A stretch of 64,000 nt of DNA. Origin: Gracilaria gracilis. Taxonomy: Eukaryota; Rhodophyta; Florideophyceae; Gracilariales; Gracilariaceae. Under the pieces are notes generated by a model. That model had not been told where the DNA came from. It did no database searches and worked only from the letters and a program-made list of their open reading frames with translations. Positions 9,748-18,261 of the stretch are shown here, piece by piece. Every line of letters starts with the position of its first letter. Position 1 is the first letter of the stretch. Both the position numbers and the translations under genes were made by a program. The stretch covers positions 62,001 to 126,000 of the forward strand of contig JARGSG010000035.1 in the NCBI GenBank assembly GCA_030374805.1. The letters are read 5' to 3'.

Positions 9748-10503
9748 CTATGAGGACGTAGACCCACTACTAATATCCTGGCCGGAGATATCATCAGAAT
9801 CATCTCCTTGGCTAGGACTTGCACCATCCGAATCCGAATCCTCTTCAGAGGCTTGCTCGTCCTTTCTTCTGTCCCAGTCCTTTAGAGTTCTTGAGCCTTT
9901 CGTTAGATAGTCATCCTTCAGCCAACTCGCCTTTGAACGAACTCTGTTTGCACCGTCATCGCTTTCTTCTGCGCCATCATTCTCACCCCTGTTCCCAGAG
10001 TCACCTTTCTCTGCACTTCGTTCGCTGTTCTTCAGGCCTGCTTTCATCATTTCCATGAAGCTTTCCCTGCTAACTGGGGGGCCTTTCTTCTTGTTCTTCG
10101 CAACCGCTTCTTTCTCCTCCAACGACTTCTGAGCTTTAGAAACTGCGTTGAAAAGAGCAACAGCTCCTTTGGTGGCTGTTGCAAGAAGTTCTTTTTCCAA
10201 AGCCGCTCCTGTAGCTGCATCGGGGATGACGCGAGCATTGTTCTCAAACGCAATCTTGGCTTTTTTTGCTTTCTTTAATCGCCTTCTTTCCTCTGCTTGG
10301 TCTGCTAAGGCTTTCTCAACCTCTTCATTCTGTCCTAAGATTGCCGTTTTCGGTCTCTTCTTAGTTTGACCAGAGATCTTGTTCCGCGTTTCAGAACTAA
10401 CTAGACGCTTGAACACGTTCCCGAGAGCAAGGCTGGCACCTCTACTGAGGATGACAGGATTTTGAGCATGACTGTTTTCCTTGGGTCTCTCACTAGCCGC
10501 CAT
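9748..10503 (-). CDS. RRP15: RRP15-like ribosomal RNA processing protein
   Basis: A 251-residue, highly charged protein of the RRP15 family, needed for 60S pre-ribosome maturation in the nucleolus. The Rrp15p-type core is at about residues 30-150: a basic coiled segment (RRRLKKAKKAKIAFEN), RVIPD, and the diagnostic TKGAVALFNAVSKAQK. This is followed by RESFMEMMKAGLK and SKASWLKDDYL. The C-terminus is a Ser/Asp/Glu-rich acidic tail, common in nucleolar factors. The ATG at 10503 is the first of the frame. Recognition rests mainly on the LFNAV-KAQK signature. Confidence 0.72.
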   Translation of the reverse strand: MAASERPKENSHAQNPVILSRGASLALGNVFKRLVSSETRNKISGQTKKRPKTAILGQNEEVEKALADQAEERRRLKKAKKAKIAFENNARVIPDAATGAALEKELLATATKGAVALFNAVSKAQKSLEEKEAVAKNKKKGPPVSRESFMEMMKAGLKNSERSAEKGDSGNRGENDGAEESDDGANRVRSKASWLKDDYLTKGSRTLKDWDRRKDEQASEEDSDSDGASPSQGDDSDDISGQDISSGSTSS

Positions 10504-11204
10504 ATTCCAAACAGATGAACAATACCGGTTTCCTTAGACTGTTGACAGCAAGTTCAACACAGAACAGAAAATACGAACGCTGTTTAGCAATCCTGGAAAT
10601 GGTGCACCTGTATCTCTGAAGAGTCTTCAAGTCTTTCACAGCACAGGCTATCGACTAGCCATTCAAGCGAGTAGAAAGCAGTTCGTAGAAGGCATCCAAC
10701 TCATCGTCGTCGACATTGAAACTTAAGGAACTTTAATTTGTAAAAATTAAATAAAGTTTTAGATATCTAAGAAAATTTCAAAGCCGTTTTCTTGTTCAAG
10801 ATGCATCTGGTAACTTTTTGCATCTGGTATCTATAGATAATTTCTATACAATAGAAGGTTGCAACCAGAGGTGAAAGAGTGGTTAACCCTTGGTTACTTC
10901 CCACTTACTAAGATTCACTCTGCCAAAAACTTGAGTGGCGGTTCGAAGAGCATTTGAAGAAGTCGAAACGAATGCAGAGATCACTTCAGAAGAGAGGGAA
11001 GGGTTGATCTGAACGTTTAAGGAAAACCAGATACTCATTTTCTGGCTCGGATTTGAAGAGGAAACCTTGCTCATATCCATTTTGAGGGGAAAGAAGTACC
11101 ACTATTTGAAAGCAACGAAAACAACATCATAGCATGATGCAGTGAGACTAAATCTGTCCCCTCGTTTCTGCTTTGAGCATATTCTACTCCAAGCAGGGTG
11201 AAAA
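10504..11204. other. Intergenic, partly AT-rich; no firm gene
   Basis: About 700 bp between the divergent RRP15 and LicD-like genes. The stretch 10735-10860 is AT-rich. A copy of the recurring motif, TTAACCCTTGGTTA, is at 10883-10896. A 65-codon minus frame (10883-11080) has no recognisable similarity and is not called. Confidence 0.4.
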
Positions 11205-12038
11205 ATGAGGAGGAGGACGGCGGCACCCACTCCAAGCAGGGGCTCAAGTGATCTCACCACTCTAAATCGCAGAGATCGGATAGAAACCGTTCTCCTGGGA
11301 GCTCTCTCTGTGACCCAGGTATCGTTGCTGCTTGTTTTATCATTTGTCATTTTACTCTCTCTGAAGGAAGATCAAGCAAGCCCGGGCGTGCGAACAAGTA
11401 CGTCAGGAGCTACGTATAATGCAAGAGAATCTCTACCCAACTCAATCGCCTCCCCGTCGTTGTCAGAATTACTAGAAATTGTGGTCAGAGCCTTCGAGAG
11501 CGATAATATTACATATTGGCTTCTGCCAGGCTTGAATCTTCTACCCCCCTCGAACGAAGGTGGTAAAGGGCACGCTATTGGAAAGCTTTCGCCATGGCAC
11601 GAAGGGGTGGACTTGGGCGTCTTCCAAGACGATCTAATGAGAGTGATACAGGTTCAGACTCTGCTTCAGTCTCAAGGCATAGTCGCAGTTGAATCGTACT
11701 TCGGCCTTCGAGTTTTCTCAGAGCATGGATATGAAGACGCACGATATGATTTTCGTACACCTTTTATTGATCTTTTCTACTTCAGAGAAGAACACGACTA
11801 CGTTGTGAGCCATTGCTGCGATTGTGAACCAAATACCGTGGGTGCTTGCTCTAAGAAAACCTGCGATTGTGTGGTTTGTCTCGCCAAAACACATGATGTT
11901 TTTCCTCTCACCATTGTTCAGATTGAAGGTGTTCAAACTGCGCTAATGGCACCACGCTGTATAGAGACTTTGATGCTTCGGGATATGTCAAATTCTTTGC
12001 ATCCGTCGTTGCGGGAGATGCTTGGGCAGGTTTCATAG
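11205..12038 (+). CDS. LicD/fukutin-like type II membrane protein
   Basis: A 277-residue protein with a transmembrane helix at about residues 32-52 (TQVSLLLVLSFVILLSL) and a lumenal domain resembling the LicD/fukutin nucleotidyltransferase fold. Signature elements are YWLLPGLNLL, then SPWHEGVDLGVFQDDL (the PWDDDIDIG-like metal-binding loop, here with one acidic residue replaced by His-Glu), YFGLRVF, TPFIDLFYF and FPLTIVQIEGV. LicD-fold enzymes move phosphocholine, sugar-phosphate or ribitol-phosphate groups onto glycans. Which donor and acceptor apply here cannot be told. An unusual Cys cluster (CCDC, CSKKTCDCVVC) interrupts the domain. The upstream gene RRP15 is divergent. Confidence 0.6.
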   Translation: MRRRTAAPTPSRGSSDLTTLNRRDRIETVLLGALSVTQVSLLLVLSFVILLSLKEDQASPGVRTSTSGATYNARESLPNSIASPSLSELLEIVVRAFESDNITYWLLPGLNLLPPSNEGGKGHAIGKLSPWHEGVDLGVFQDDLMRVIQVQTLLQSQGIVAVESYFGLRVFSEHGYEDARYDFRTPFIDLFYFREEHDYVVSHCCDCEPNTVGACSKKTCDCVVCLAKTHDVFPLTIVQIEGVQTALMAPRCIETLMLRDMSNSLHPSLREMLGQVS

Positions 12039-12117
12039 CTCTTCATCGGGAGGTGTACAGATACCTCTTTAAAGGCACAGTACTAGCAGCTTATATGCAT
12101 ACATTCAAAGTGGCTAT

Positions 12118-12597
12118 TCATCGAGTTGGTTTCATTCGAATTAGTTTCAAGACGACTTTGGGATCGAGATGGTCTATATCACCGTCATCGATTTGCTCAT
12201 CCACTAGAAGACAAAGGTTGGCGTAGTTTTGCAGAATTCTGCGCTCTGCAGAGACAGTAGTCTGCTGTTGTTTGTTCTCGGGAATCTTGCATGCGCCTCG
12301 GATTGATCCATCCATAGACCTAGCAAGCTCTAGTAAGAGCAACGCGTCATGTTCCTCTACACCTGCCAGCATTAGAACCGCATCCCCCATCAGCTTGTAC
12401 ACAATCTGAACTTCTCCCACCGTGGCCACTTGTTCAGGATAGTCCTCTTTGAGAAGAACCCAATCGGTTGCCGTCGCATCACGTAACTTTTTGAGCCATT
12501 TCGCTTGCTGCTGCTCAGAACGAAGTTCGTGCCCATAGAATCTTGAGAAAATGACGCCACCAGTTACATACGAAATGATTACAACAGAAACAATCAT
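12118..12597 (-). CDS. Coatomer subunit zeta (zeta-COP)
   Basis: A 159-residue small longin-like coat subunit. COPI zeta pairs with gamma-COP in Golgi-to-ER vesicle coats. The order of elements fits: an initial beta strand (MIVSVVIISYVTGGVIFSRFY), the middle EVQIVYKLMGDAVLMLAG, and the C-terminal LCLLVDEQIDDGDIDHLDP, which corresponds to zeta-COP LFLAVDEIVDGGVILESDP. That DE-x-x-D-G-x-I signature separates zeta-COP from AP sigma chains. The protein is slightly shorter at both ends than animal zeta-COP. It is 79 bp from the convergent LicD-like gene. The assignment is fairly firm but divergence is high. Confidence 0.65.
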   Translation of the reverse strand: MIVSVVIISYVTGGVIFSRFYGHELRSEQQQAKWLKKLRDATATDWVLLKEDYPEQVATVGEVQIVYKLMGDAVLMLAGVEEHDALLLLELARSMDGSIRGACKIPENKQQQTTVSAERRILQNYANLCLLVDEQIDDGDIDHLDPKVVLKLIRMKPTR

Positions 12598-13065
12598 GAT
12601 TGCACCTCGTCGATTCTAAGTTAGCAGCAAGTAAGGCAGCGTATCCACAGATACTTTGCTATTCGCAGTAAGAAAAGATACTTGCTCGCTTTGCCAGAGG
12701 TTGCTACTAACAGGTGCGCTTACGCCTCAAACATCCGAGGGTAACGTTAGTTCAAGAAGGCGCAAGCACCAAAACACGTTGCCCCGAAGAACCAGCTCAT
12801 TCACAAGCAATTTTGGCATGACCAAACGTCGTTGAGCGAATTCTTCACCCGAAACAAATTTGGATCAAAAAGGATGTTTTGTGGGGCCCTTGATTTCCCA
12901 TACAACATGATCAAGCTTCATGAAGATGATCTTGTTGATTTCTGAAAGCTTTATCGTTTCCCTTTCTTCCCAAGCACACGTCGCTCTGTTGCTCTTTCAC
13001 CGATGTGAACAACGTTCAGCCAAACGACATACGTGAAAGGCTTTCTTTAAGGGCTGAAGATCAAA
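12598..13065. other. Divergent intergenic region, zeta-COP / UQCC1
   Basis: About 470 bp between two divergent genes. No gene, RNA or clear repeat seen; presumed shared promoter. Confidence 0.4.
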
Positions 13066-13854
13066 ATGTTGTCGCGATACTCTCTGACAAGAAGTGTAGC
13101 ATGTGCATCAAGGCTTGTTCGGCGGCACTACCCACCATGCCCGACAGCACTGGGCAATAATGCTTTGAATACGCGTACTTTCTCAGAGAAAAGTAACGCC
13201 GGAGAAAGGGCCGCGACCTCGCCGCCGTCAAGAAAGAAGCGTGGTTTTCTGGAACGAGTACTCGCACCCGATCGCTCTGGACACAACCCTCTCTTGAAGG
13301 CATTAGGTTATTATTCTGCGGAAAGTCGGGCAATAGGTGCGGGAAAGTCACTTTACAATCAAGCTCTGGAAAAAGCAGATGCAGTTGCCCTAGTTCAGTT
13401 TGACGAGAAGCTGAGCTTTTCGGCTTGGTTTGAAGTGGTTTCAGTCCACATATACCTGACATTGCGACGACTGCGAGCCGAAAAAGGTAGCCTCTATGAA
13501 AGTGATGTGAAAACTGCGATGCAATGCTTATTTGACGTGTTTTGGACTGACGTGAGATCCCGGATGATAAAAGACCACAACATGACATTGATCACGAGCG
13601 GAAAGTGGGTCAAGGAATGTGAACAAATGTTTTTTGGTCTCGCTATGGCGTTTGACGAGGGCTGGGAAGATGGAGATATCATGAGAGATGCTATACGGCG
13701 AAATATCACATGCCTGGGCGAGGACAGTGCTAAGATTGAACACTTCAGGAAATACATGATGAAAGAACATGCGCGCTTGGACAGGACTTCCATCGAGCAA
13801 ATGTGGGAAGGATCCTCCTGGGATGGAGAGGATACTGCATTTCGTTCAGTATAA
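13066..13854 (+). CDS. Ubiquinol-cytochrome c chaperone (UQCC1/CBP3-like)
   Basis: A 262-residue mitochondrial assembly factor for complex III. CBP3/UQCC1 binds newly made cytochrome b. The N-terminus is basic and Ser/Arg-rich (MLSRYSLTRSVACASRLVRR), as expected for a mitochondrial presequence. The Ubiq_cyt_C_chap core covers about residues 120-250. It contains FSAWFEVVSVHIYLTLRRLR, DVFWTDVRSRM, a MAFDEG segment and a late IRRNI segment. The N-terminal region before the core is of normal length for the family. The first ATG is used. Identification is by domain pattern. Confidence 0.72.
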   Translation: MLSRYSLTRSVACASRLVRRHYPPCPTALGNNALNTRTFSEKSNAGERAATSPPSRKKRGFLERVLAPDRSGHNPLLKALGYYSAESRAIGAGKSLYNQALEKADAVALVQFDEKLSFSAWFEVVSVHIYLTLRRLRAEKGSLYESDVKTAMQCLFDVFWTDVRSRMIKDHNMTLITSGKWVKECEQMFFGLAMAFDEGWEDGDIMRDAIRRNITCLGEDSAKIEHFRKYMMKEHARLDRTSIEQMWEGSSWDGEDTAFRSV

Positions 13855-14326
13855 GCCCCTCCGGACTGACTCGAATGAGGTAGGACTACAGAGATCACTC
13901 ACTGCCAAAAAGCCATCGATAGTCCGATCCTTAACTAGGTAGGTTTTGAACTTGATGACAATCGGAACAGTGGTCGAGAAAGATGTCGATCATGTCTTAC
14001 TTCGATGTCCACTGACATGCGCAGCCAGTTGCAACGAGTTATCGATTCCGTAAGAAAGGGCAAAAAGAATTTGATATTTATGCTTGAGCATTGGCTGTCA
14101 AAGTTTGTGGCCTTCCTCAAGAGAGGTTTCTTGCTTTCTCAAGAGAAGTTTCTTGCTTCTTCAAGAGGGGAATATCCGTTAGATAGATCTCCTTTCGTCT
14201 CGGAATCAGGGGACCAATGTCAGAGTAAAGAGGAAGAAAGAAAGTGGAAAGACAGTTCATTGTGTGTAGTGAATGGCACTATCAAGAACTAAAACTTCAT
14301 TCCAGACATCATGCCCCAGTGCTGGA
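13855..14326. other. Intergenic stretch with a 22-bp tandem repeat
   Basis: About 470 bp between UQCC1 and the convergent pyruvate kinase. It contains a short tandem repeat of period 22 bp, starting at 14117, 14139 and 14161 (unit beginning TCAAGAGA and containing GTTTCTTGCTT), with about 2.4 copies. Nothing else is supported. Confidence 0.5.
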
Positions 14327-16366
14327 TTACTTTATGTTGCGAAGCTGCAAAGTGTGAACTATCTCCTTTGCCTGAGAGGCAAATTCATGAAATCGCTGGA
14401 AATCGTAACGCCCTCCAATATCTGTGGAGAGAGATACCGTTGGTTCCTCGTTCTTGATGCGAGTTTCTCTTCCCACTTCCGCGATGTCGACTTCACGCAT
14501 CCCCAGTTGGGCCTCAAGCTTATCACTTAGCTTGAGGCCAAGAATTCGTAGCGCGTTTCGAGTTTCCGATGCAGTAATAAACCGGTTTCCTTTGGAAATC
14601 TCAGAAAACGCAGAGCGAAGCTCCGCTTCTGTTGCCTTTTCTCGACCTCCAAGCACGTCCGCCAAAATTACAACCAGGTCGCCGTCCTTCACGACCTGCC
14701 TCTCTTTCAAGGCATTCATCGCGTTCTGAATCGTCTCCTCTGGATCATCTTCAAACGGAATGCGGAAGGGCCGGACACCGTAAAGCAAATTCAGCTTGTT
14801 GCGAACAACTGGAGTGGCAGTAAACGCGTATATGGGGGCACGAGGTCTATACCGTGACATGAGCGTCGCCATCAAGCCTTTCTGCGTAAACACCATAATT
14901 GCTGCAGCGTTCTGTTGATTCGCTAAAACTGCGGCGCTGTTCGCAATGTTCTCTGCGACATCACCTACCCCAGGAGTCCACCACGTAGTATCCTTCACCA
15001 GGGGTGGAATATCTAGAACAGTGTCCTCGGCGGTTTGTTCAAGCTCGTGGATGCGTTGTTGGATGCGTAGAAGGACAGAATTCATGGTCGAAAGTGCTTT
15101 GAAAGGAAACTTTCCGCTAGCAGTTTCGGCAGTAAGCACCAAAGCGTCAACTCGCTGTTTTGCCGCTTCGGTCATGTCAGTGACTTCTGCCCGAGTCGGC
15201 GTTGGATAAAGCACCATACTTTCGAGAAAATGTGTGGAAACCATACAAGGCTTCCCATAACGACGACATAAATCAGCGATCTGCTGCTGCCAGTAGGGCA
15301 CCTTTTCGTATTGAATGGCTGTGCCCAAATCACCACGAGCAACCATAATGCCATCGGCTGCGTCAGTAATACTTTCTAAGTTTCGCAGAGCAATTGGAGA
15401 TTCAATCTTCGCGATGACACCAATGTTGGCTCGTCTGTTTCTCAAGAGGTTACGAACAGCTATAATCTGGTCAGCAGATTCAACGAAAGACAAGGCAACG
15501 TATTCCACACGCTCACTAATCGCAAACTCAAGCTGGTCGGGCGGGCACCCCAACACTGCTCGAGCAATGGAAGTATTCAAATCTTCATTCTCGGTTCTTG
15601 GTGTTACGTTGAGGGATTTTCCACGAAGGTTAATCGTGCCTCGGGAGCGCAGTTCTCCGGGACTCACAACTTCGCACAGAACGTCCAAACCTACAACTTC
15701 CTTGACCAGAAGTTCGACAATTCCGCCTCTTTCAGCTTGGCACTGGATCATATCTCCCTTCTCGACCAAATCAATGAACCCATCTAAGCTAACCTCGGAA
15801 ACGCCAGTCGGGTATTCCGCTTCGTGACGAACGGTAAGCGTGAAGGAATCCCCAACCTCAAGTCTTGGGTTTCGCGAAAACTCACCGAGGCGAACGGTGT
15901 CAAAAGAGCCCAAGTCAATCATCACGCCTGCTACAAATGCCGTATTGAGATTAATATCTCGGATGTTTTCGATAACAGTTCTGTGCCACTCGTAATCACC
16001 ATGACAAAGATTAAGGCGAACAAGATTGACACCTCCGGCAATGAGGCGTAGCAAGTTATCCGGATCACATGTAGAAGGCCCAACTGTGCCAACGATTTTG
16101 GTGTGACGTTCTCCGACGTTTGTCACTTCTGCCTCTTCAGGAAGCCTTAGCAAAGAAGTACGAAATTGGACTGGAACGGTTTCCAATATACTCGCCATCT
16201 TCGAGGGCGAGCCACTGGCATTATCTGCTGCTGCGCGTACAACAGGATGAGAGCTATTCGCAATACTTGAAGACTTTGGGTGGGTGCATATTGAGGGCAT
16301 CCATGAGCAGTTCTGCTTGCCAATACAAGCAGGATGAACAAACGTTTGAGGTTTCGAGTTCATCAT
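14327..16366 (-). CDS. Pyruvate kinase with C-terminal EF-hand-like extension
   Basis: A 679-residue pyruvate kinase (PEP + ADP to pyruvate + ATP). Core motifs present: KIVGTVGPS, LVRLNLCHG, IAKIESPIALRN (catalytic Lys, metal Glu), MVARGDLG (metal Asp) and MVSTHFLESM (Thr kept). Two sites depart from the norm. The N-F-S-H-G loop is N-L-C-H-G, and the usual L-D-T-K-G-P-E-I-R is I-D-L-G-S-F-D-T-V-R, so K+ ligands are altered. The usual final segment after GDLVVILA is replaced by about 95 residues resembling a calmodulin-like EF-hand pair (EAELRSAFSEISKG, FITASETRNALRILGLKLSD and DFQRFHEF). A Ser-rich N-terminal extension of about 60 residues could be a targeting peptide; another ATG is at 16198. 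Confidence 0.85.
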   Translation of the reverse strand: MMNSKPQTFVHPACIGKQNCSWMPSICTHPKSSSIANSSHPVVRAAADNASGSPSKMASILETVPVQFRTSLLRLPEEAEVTNVGERHTKIVGTVGPSTCDPDNLLRLIAGGVNLVRLNLCHGDYEWHRTVIENIRDINLNTAFVAGVMIDLGSFDTVRLGEFSRNPRLEVGDSFTLTVRHEAEYPTGVSEVSLDGFIDLVEKGDMIQCQAERGGIVELLVKEVVGLDVLCEVVSPGELRSRGTINLRGKSLNVTPRTENEDLNTSIARAVLGCPPDQLEFAISERVEYVALSFVESADQIIAVRNLLRNRRANIGVIAKIESPIALRNLESITDAADGIMVARGDLGTAIQYEKVPYWQQQIADLCRRYGKPCMVSTHFLESMVLYPTPTRAEVTDMTEAAKQRVDALVLTAETASGKFPFKALSTMNSVLLRIQQRIHELEQTAEDTVLDIPPLVKDTTWWTPGVGDVAENIANSAAVLANQQNAAAIMVFTQKGLMATLMSRYRPRAPIYAFTATPVVRNKLNLLYGVRPFRIPFEDDPEETIQNAMNALKERQVVKDGDLVVILADVLGGREKATEAELRSAFSEISKGNRFITASETRNALRILGLKLSDKLEAQLGMREVDIAEVGRETRIKNEEPTVSLSTDIGGRYDFQRFHEFASQAKEIVHTLQLRNIK

Positions 16367-17224
16367 AACTGGTTCAGCGTTGAAAATGATGATGCTAGAA
16401 GATGATCAGTCCTCGAAGGAATTCGCAATAAGTATGGTATTGATGTAATGGATCGGATGGGTGGTTTATCCAGGATAAGTGACTCTGGGCGCTCGCTAAA
16501 CACGGGAATTGTATAGGCACACGCAATGATCGTCTGCAACGCTCAGATCGATGTTGAAGTGGGTGTTGACGTGGTGGTCCCGCGAATCAGAGATCTCTTG
16601 ACAGCGCGGTAGATGTAGCGTTTTACCGTTGGTAGGAGCCATTGGACAGAGATCAAGCACAGATTTTTTGGCGAAAGTTATTCGACGAGATATCCCCCGT
16701 ATCTATCGCCATCTCACCCATTTCATTGATTTTGCCGCATGCACCAATTTGGTGCCACCAAAAGGTTTACAAGACTCCTGCCGTCGACTCAACGGCGGGA
16801 ACCCCTGTGCATCAAAGGCTCCCGCAGACAAACTTGATCACAAGTCGGAAGATAATAGCTCTCCACACTCGCAGAACAGGCTGGATTAAACATTGATAGC
16901 TCCACCTGAACAGTGCACACTTTATTCAATCAGGTGTTCTAAACTGCCTACCTTGTACTCGTCTCGACCAATCCTTCGCATCTCTGCAGCATTGCAAGAG
17001 CTTCGCCCTCAGCCTTACGAAACCTTAGAGGAGCGGTTGTGCTTAAATGGAAATAAAGCTTCGCAGAGCATGAGACGTTTAGCTTGTTAACTGAAGCACA
17101 TGTTTAAAAGCGGGGTAAACATCTCCGTTAGGGACGCACAAGAAAAAATATGATTGTTAAAGAAAAACCCGAAGAACACGTATTGAAAGCAAATCGGCAT
17201 GCAATATTTTACGGGCCCCTTCGC
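16367..17224. other. Intergenic stretch, no supported gene
   Basis: About 860 bp between the pyruvate kinase start and the end of RanBP1. Two overlapping frames of about 85 codons at 16629-16896 have no recognisable similarity. No tRNA-like B box or repeat of note was found. Confidence 0.4.
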
Positions 17225-17839
17225 CTACGCGGTTTCTTTAGTAGCAGTAGCGTCCTCACTCTTGGTTTCAGTTGTGGCTTCTGCAGTTGCGGAACCGTTT
17301 CCTTCCGCTTTTTGATTTGCAGTGGTATGTTGAGTATGAAGGGTAGCCATGTGTTCACGAGCAGTGTCATACGCATCCTTGAAGGCGTTTGCATCTTTAG
17401 AGTCCCGGAAACGAATAGCAAGCAAAGCCTGATCACGCTCATCATCTGCATAGTCAATAGCATGCCACACCCAAGATCGTTCGGAACCGACGTTTTCCCT
17501 AAGCTCGGTGTTCGGATTGACGTATTGATTCATGCAAATCTTGAGGGTCTTTTCCCGACGCATAAGCAAACGGATCTTCTTGGTTTGTTTATGCTCGAGG
17601 ATGCGAACATCTCCGGTTCCCCTCTCTTTCCACTCTTTAAGCTCCTTGCTGAATCGGAACAGTTTTGCTCGCATCTTGAAGAGCACATCTTCGTCCTCTT
17701 CGCCGGTCTTGGTCTCGACCTGCTCCAATTTGACGACGGGCTCATATTCCTTGGAGCAGTCCTCATCGGCCGCTGGCGTAGTTTCGGGCTCGGCGGCGGC
17801 ATTTGACGGCGGAGCAATCTCTATAACGGGATTGGTCAT
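17225..17839 (-). CDS. RANBP1: Ran-binding protein 1
   Basis: A 204-residue Ran-binding-domain protein. RanBP1 binds Ran-GTP and helps RanGAP release Ran from export complexes. The RanBD is at about residues 30-160. It begins YEPVVKLEQVETKTGEEDED and continues with VLFKMRAKLFRF. Next come ELKEWKERGTGDVRILEH and KKIRLLMRREKTLKICMN, then the WVWHAIDYAD segment and LLAIRFRDSKDANAFKDAYD. The tail is Thr/Ala/Glu-rich. The ATG at 17839 is used because the longer frame opens at TTG. It is head-to-head with the GH36 gene. Confidence 0.92.
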   Translation of the reverse strand: MTNPVIEIAPPSNAAAEPETTPAADEDCSKEYEPVVKLEQVETKTGEEDEDVLFKMRAKLFRFSKELKEWKERGTGDVRILEHKQTKKIRLLMRREKTLKICMNQYVNPNTELRENVGSERSWVWHAIDYADDERDQALLAIRFRDSKDANAFKDAYDTAREHMATLHTQHTTANQKAEGNGSATAEATTETKSEDATATKETA

Positions 17840-18261
17840 GATCGCGATCTGAGTACTGACAAAACGCAGCAAGTTGTGTTCGGGGCACTGGAAAAGCTCT
17901 AACGATTTTGTACGAATGAAAGACGGTGGCGGCGGATTGAGGGTCAGTCGTGGCGATTAAAGTAAACGATGTGGAGAAGAAGGGACGAGGAACGACGACG
18001 GACGGAGAGCGTGGAGGCAAGTGAACGACACCGTCGACGGCTCACGTTGCGATGCGGAGCCAGCTTTGTGATGTTTACTGTACACGCCGATTCCAAACAT
18101 GGGATCAACGTGCGGAGTTGATCCCATGTTTCCTCCACATCCGATTTCGTATTTCGCGACGCGTCACGCGCTAGCTGCCGGTTTCGGTGCGTTGCTGTCG
18201 CATCCGGATCCGGAGCGCCAGCGCTCAGCGCTCAGCGCTGCGAGCTGCAGCGACGCGACCG
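17840..18261. promoter_or_regulatory. RanBP1 / GH36 divergent region with a perfect hairpin
   Basis: About 420 bp between divergent starts. It contains a perfect 15-bp inverted repeat (arms 18095-18109 and 18117-18131, 7-nt loop) whose arm reads AAACATGGGATCAAC. The rest becomes GC-rich toward the GH36 start. Confidence 0.5.

Noticed and set aside
10883..11080. 65-codon minus-strand frame upstream of the LicD-like gene.
   Set aside because: Too short, no similarity, and it ends inside the recurring ACCCTTGG motif.
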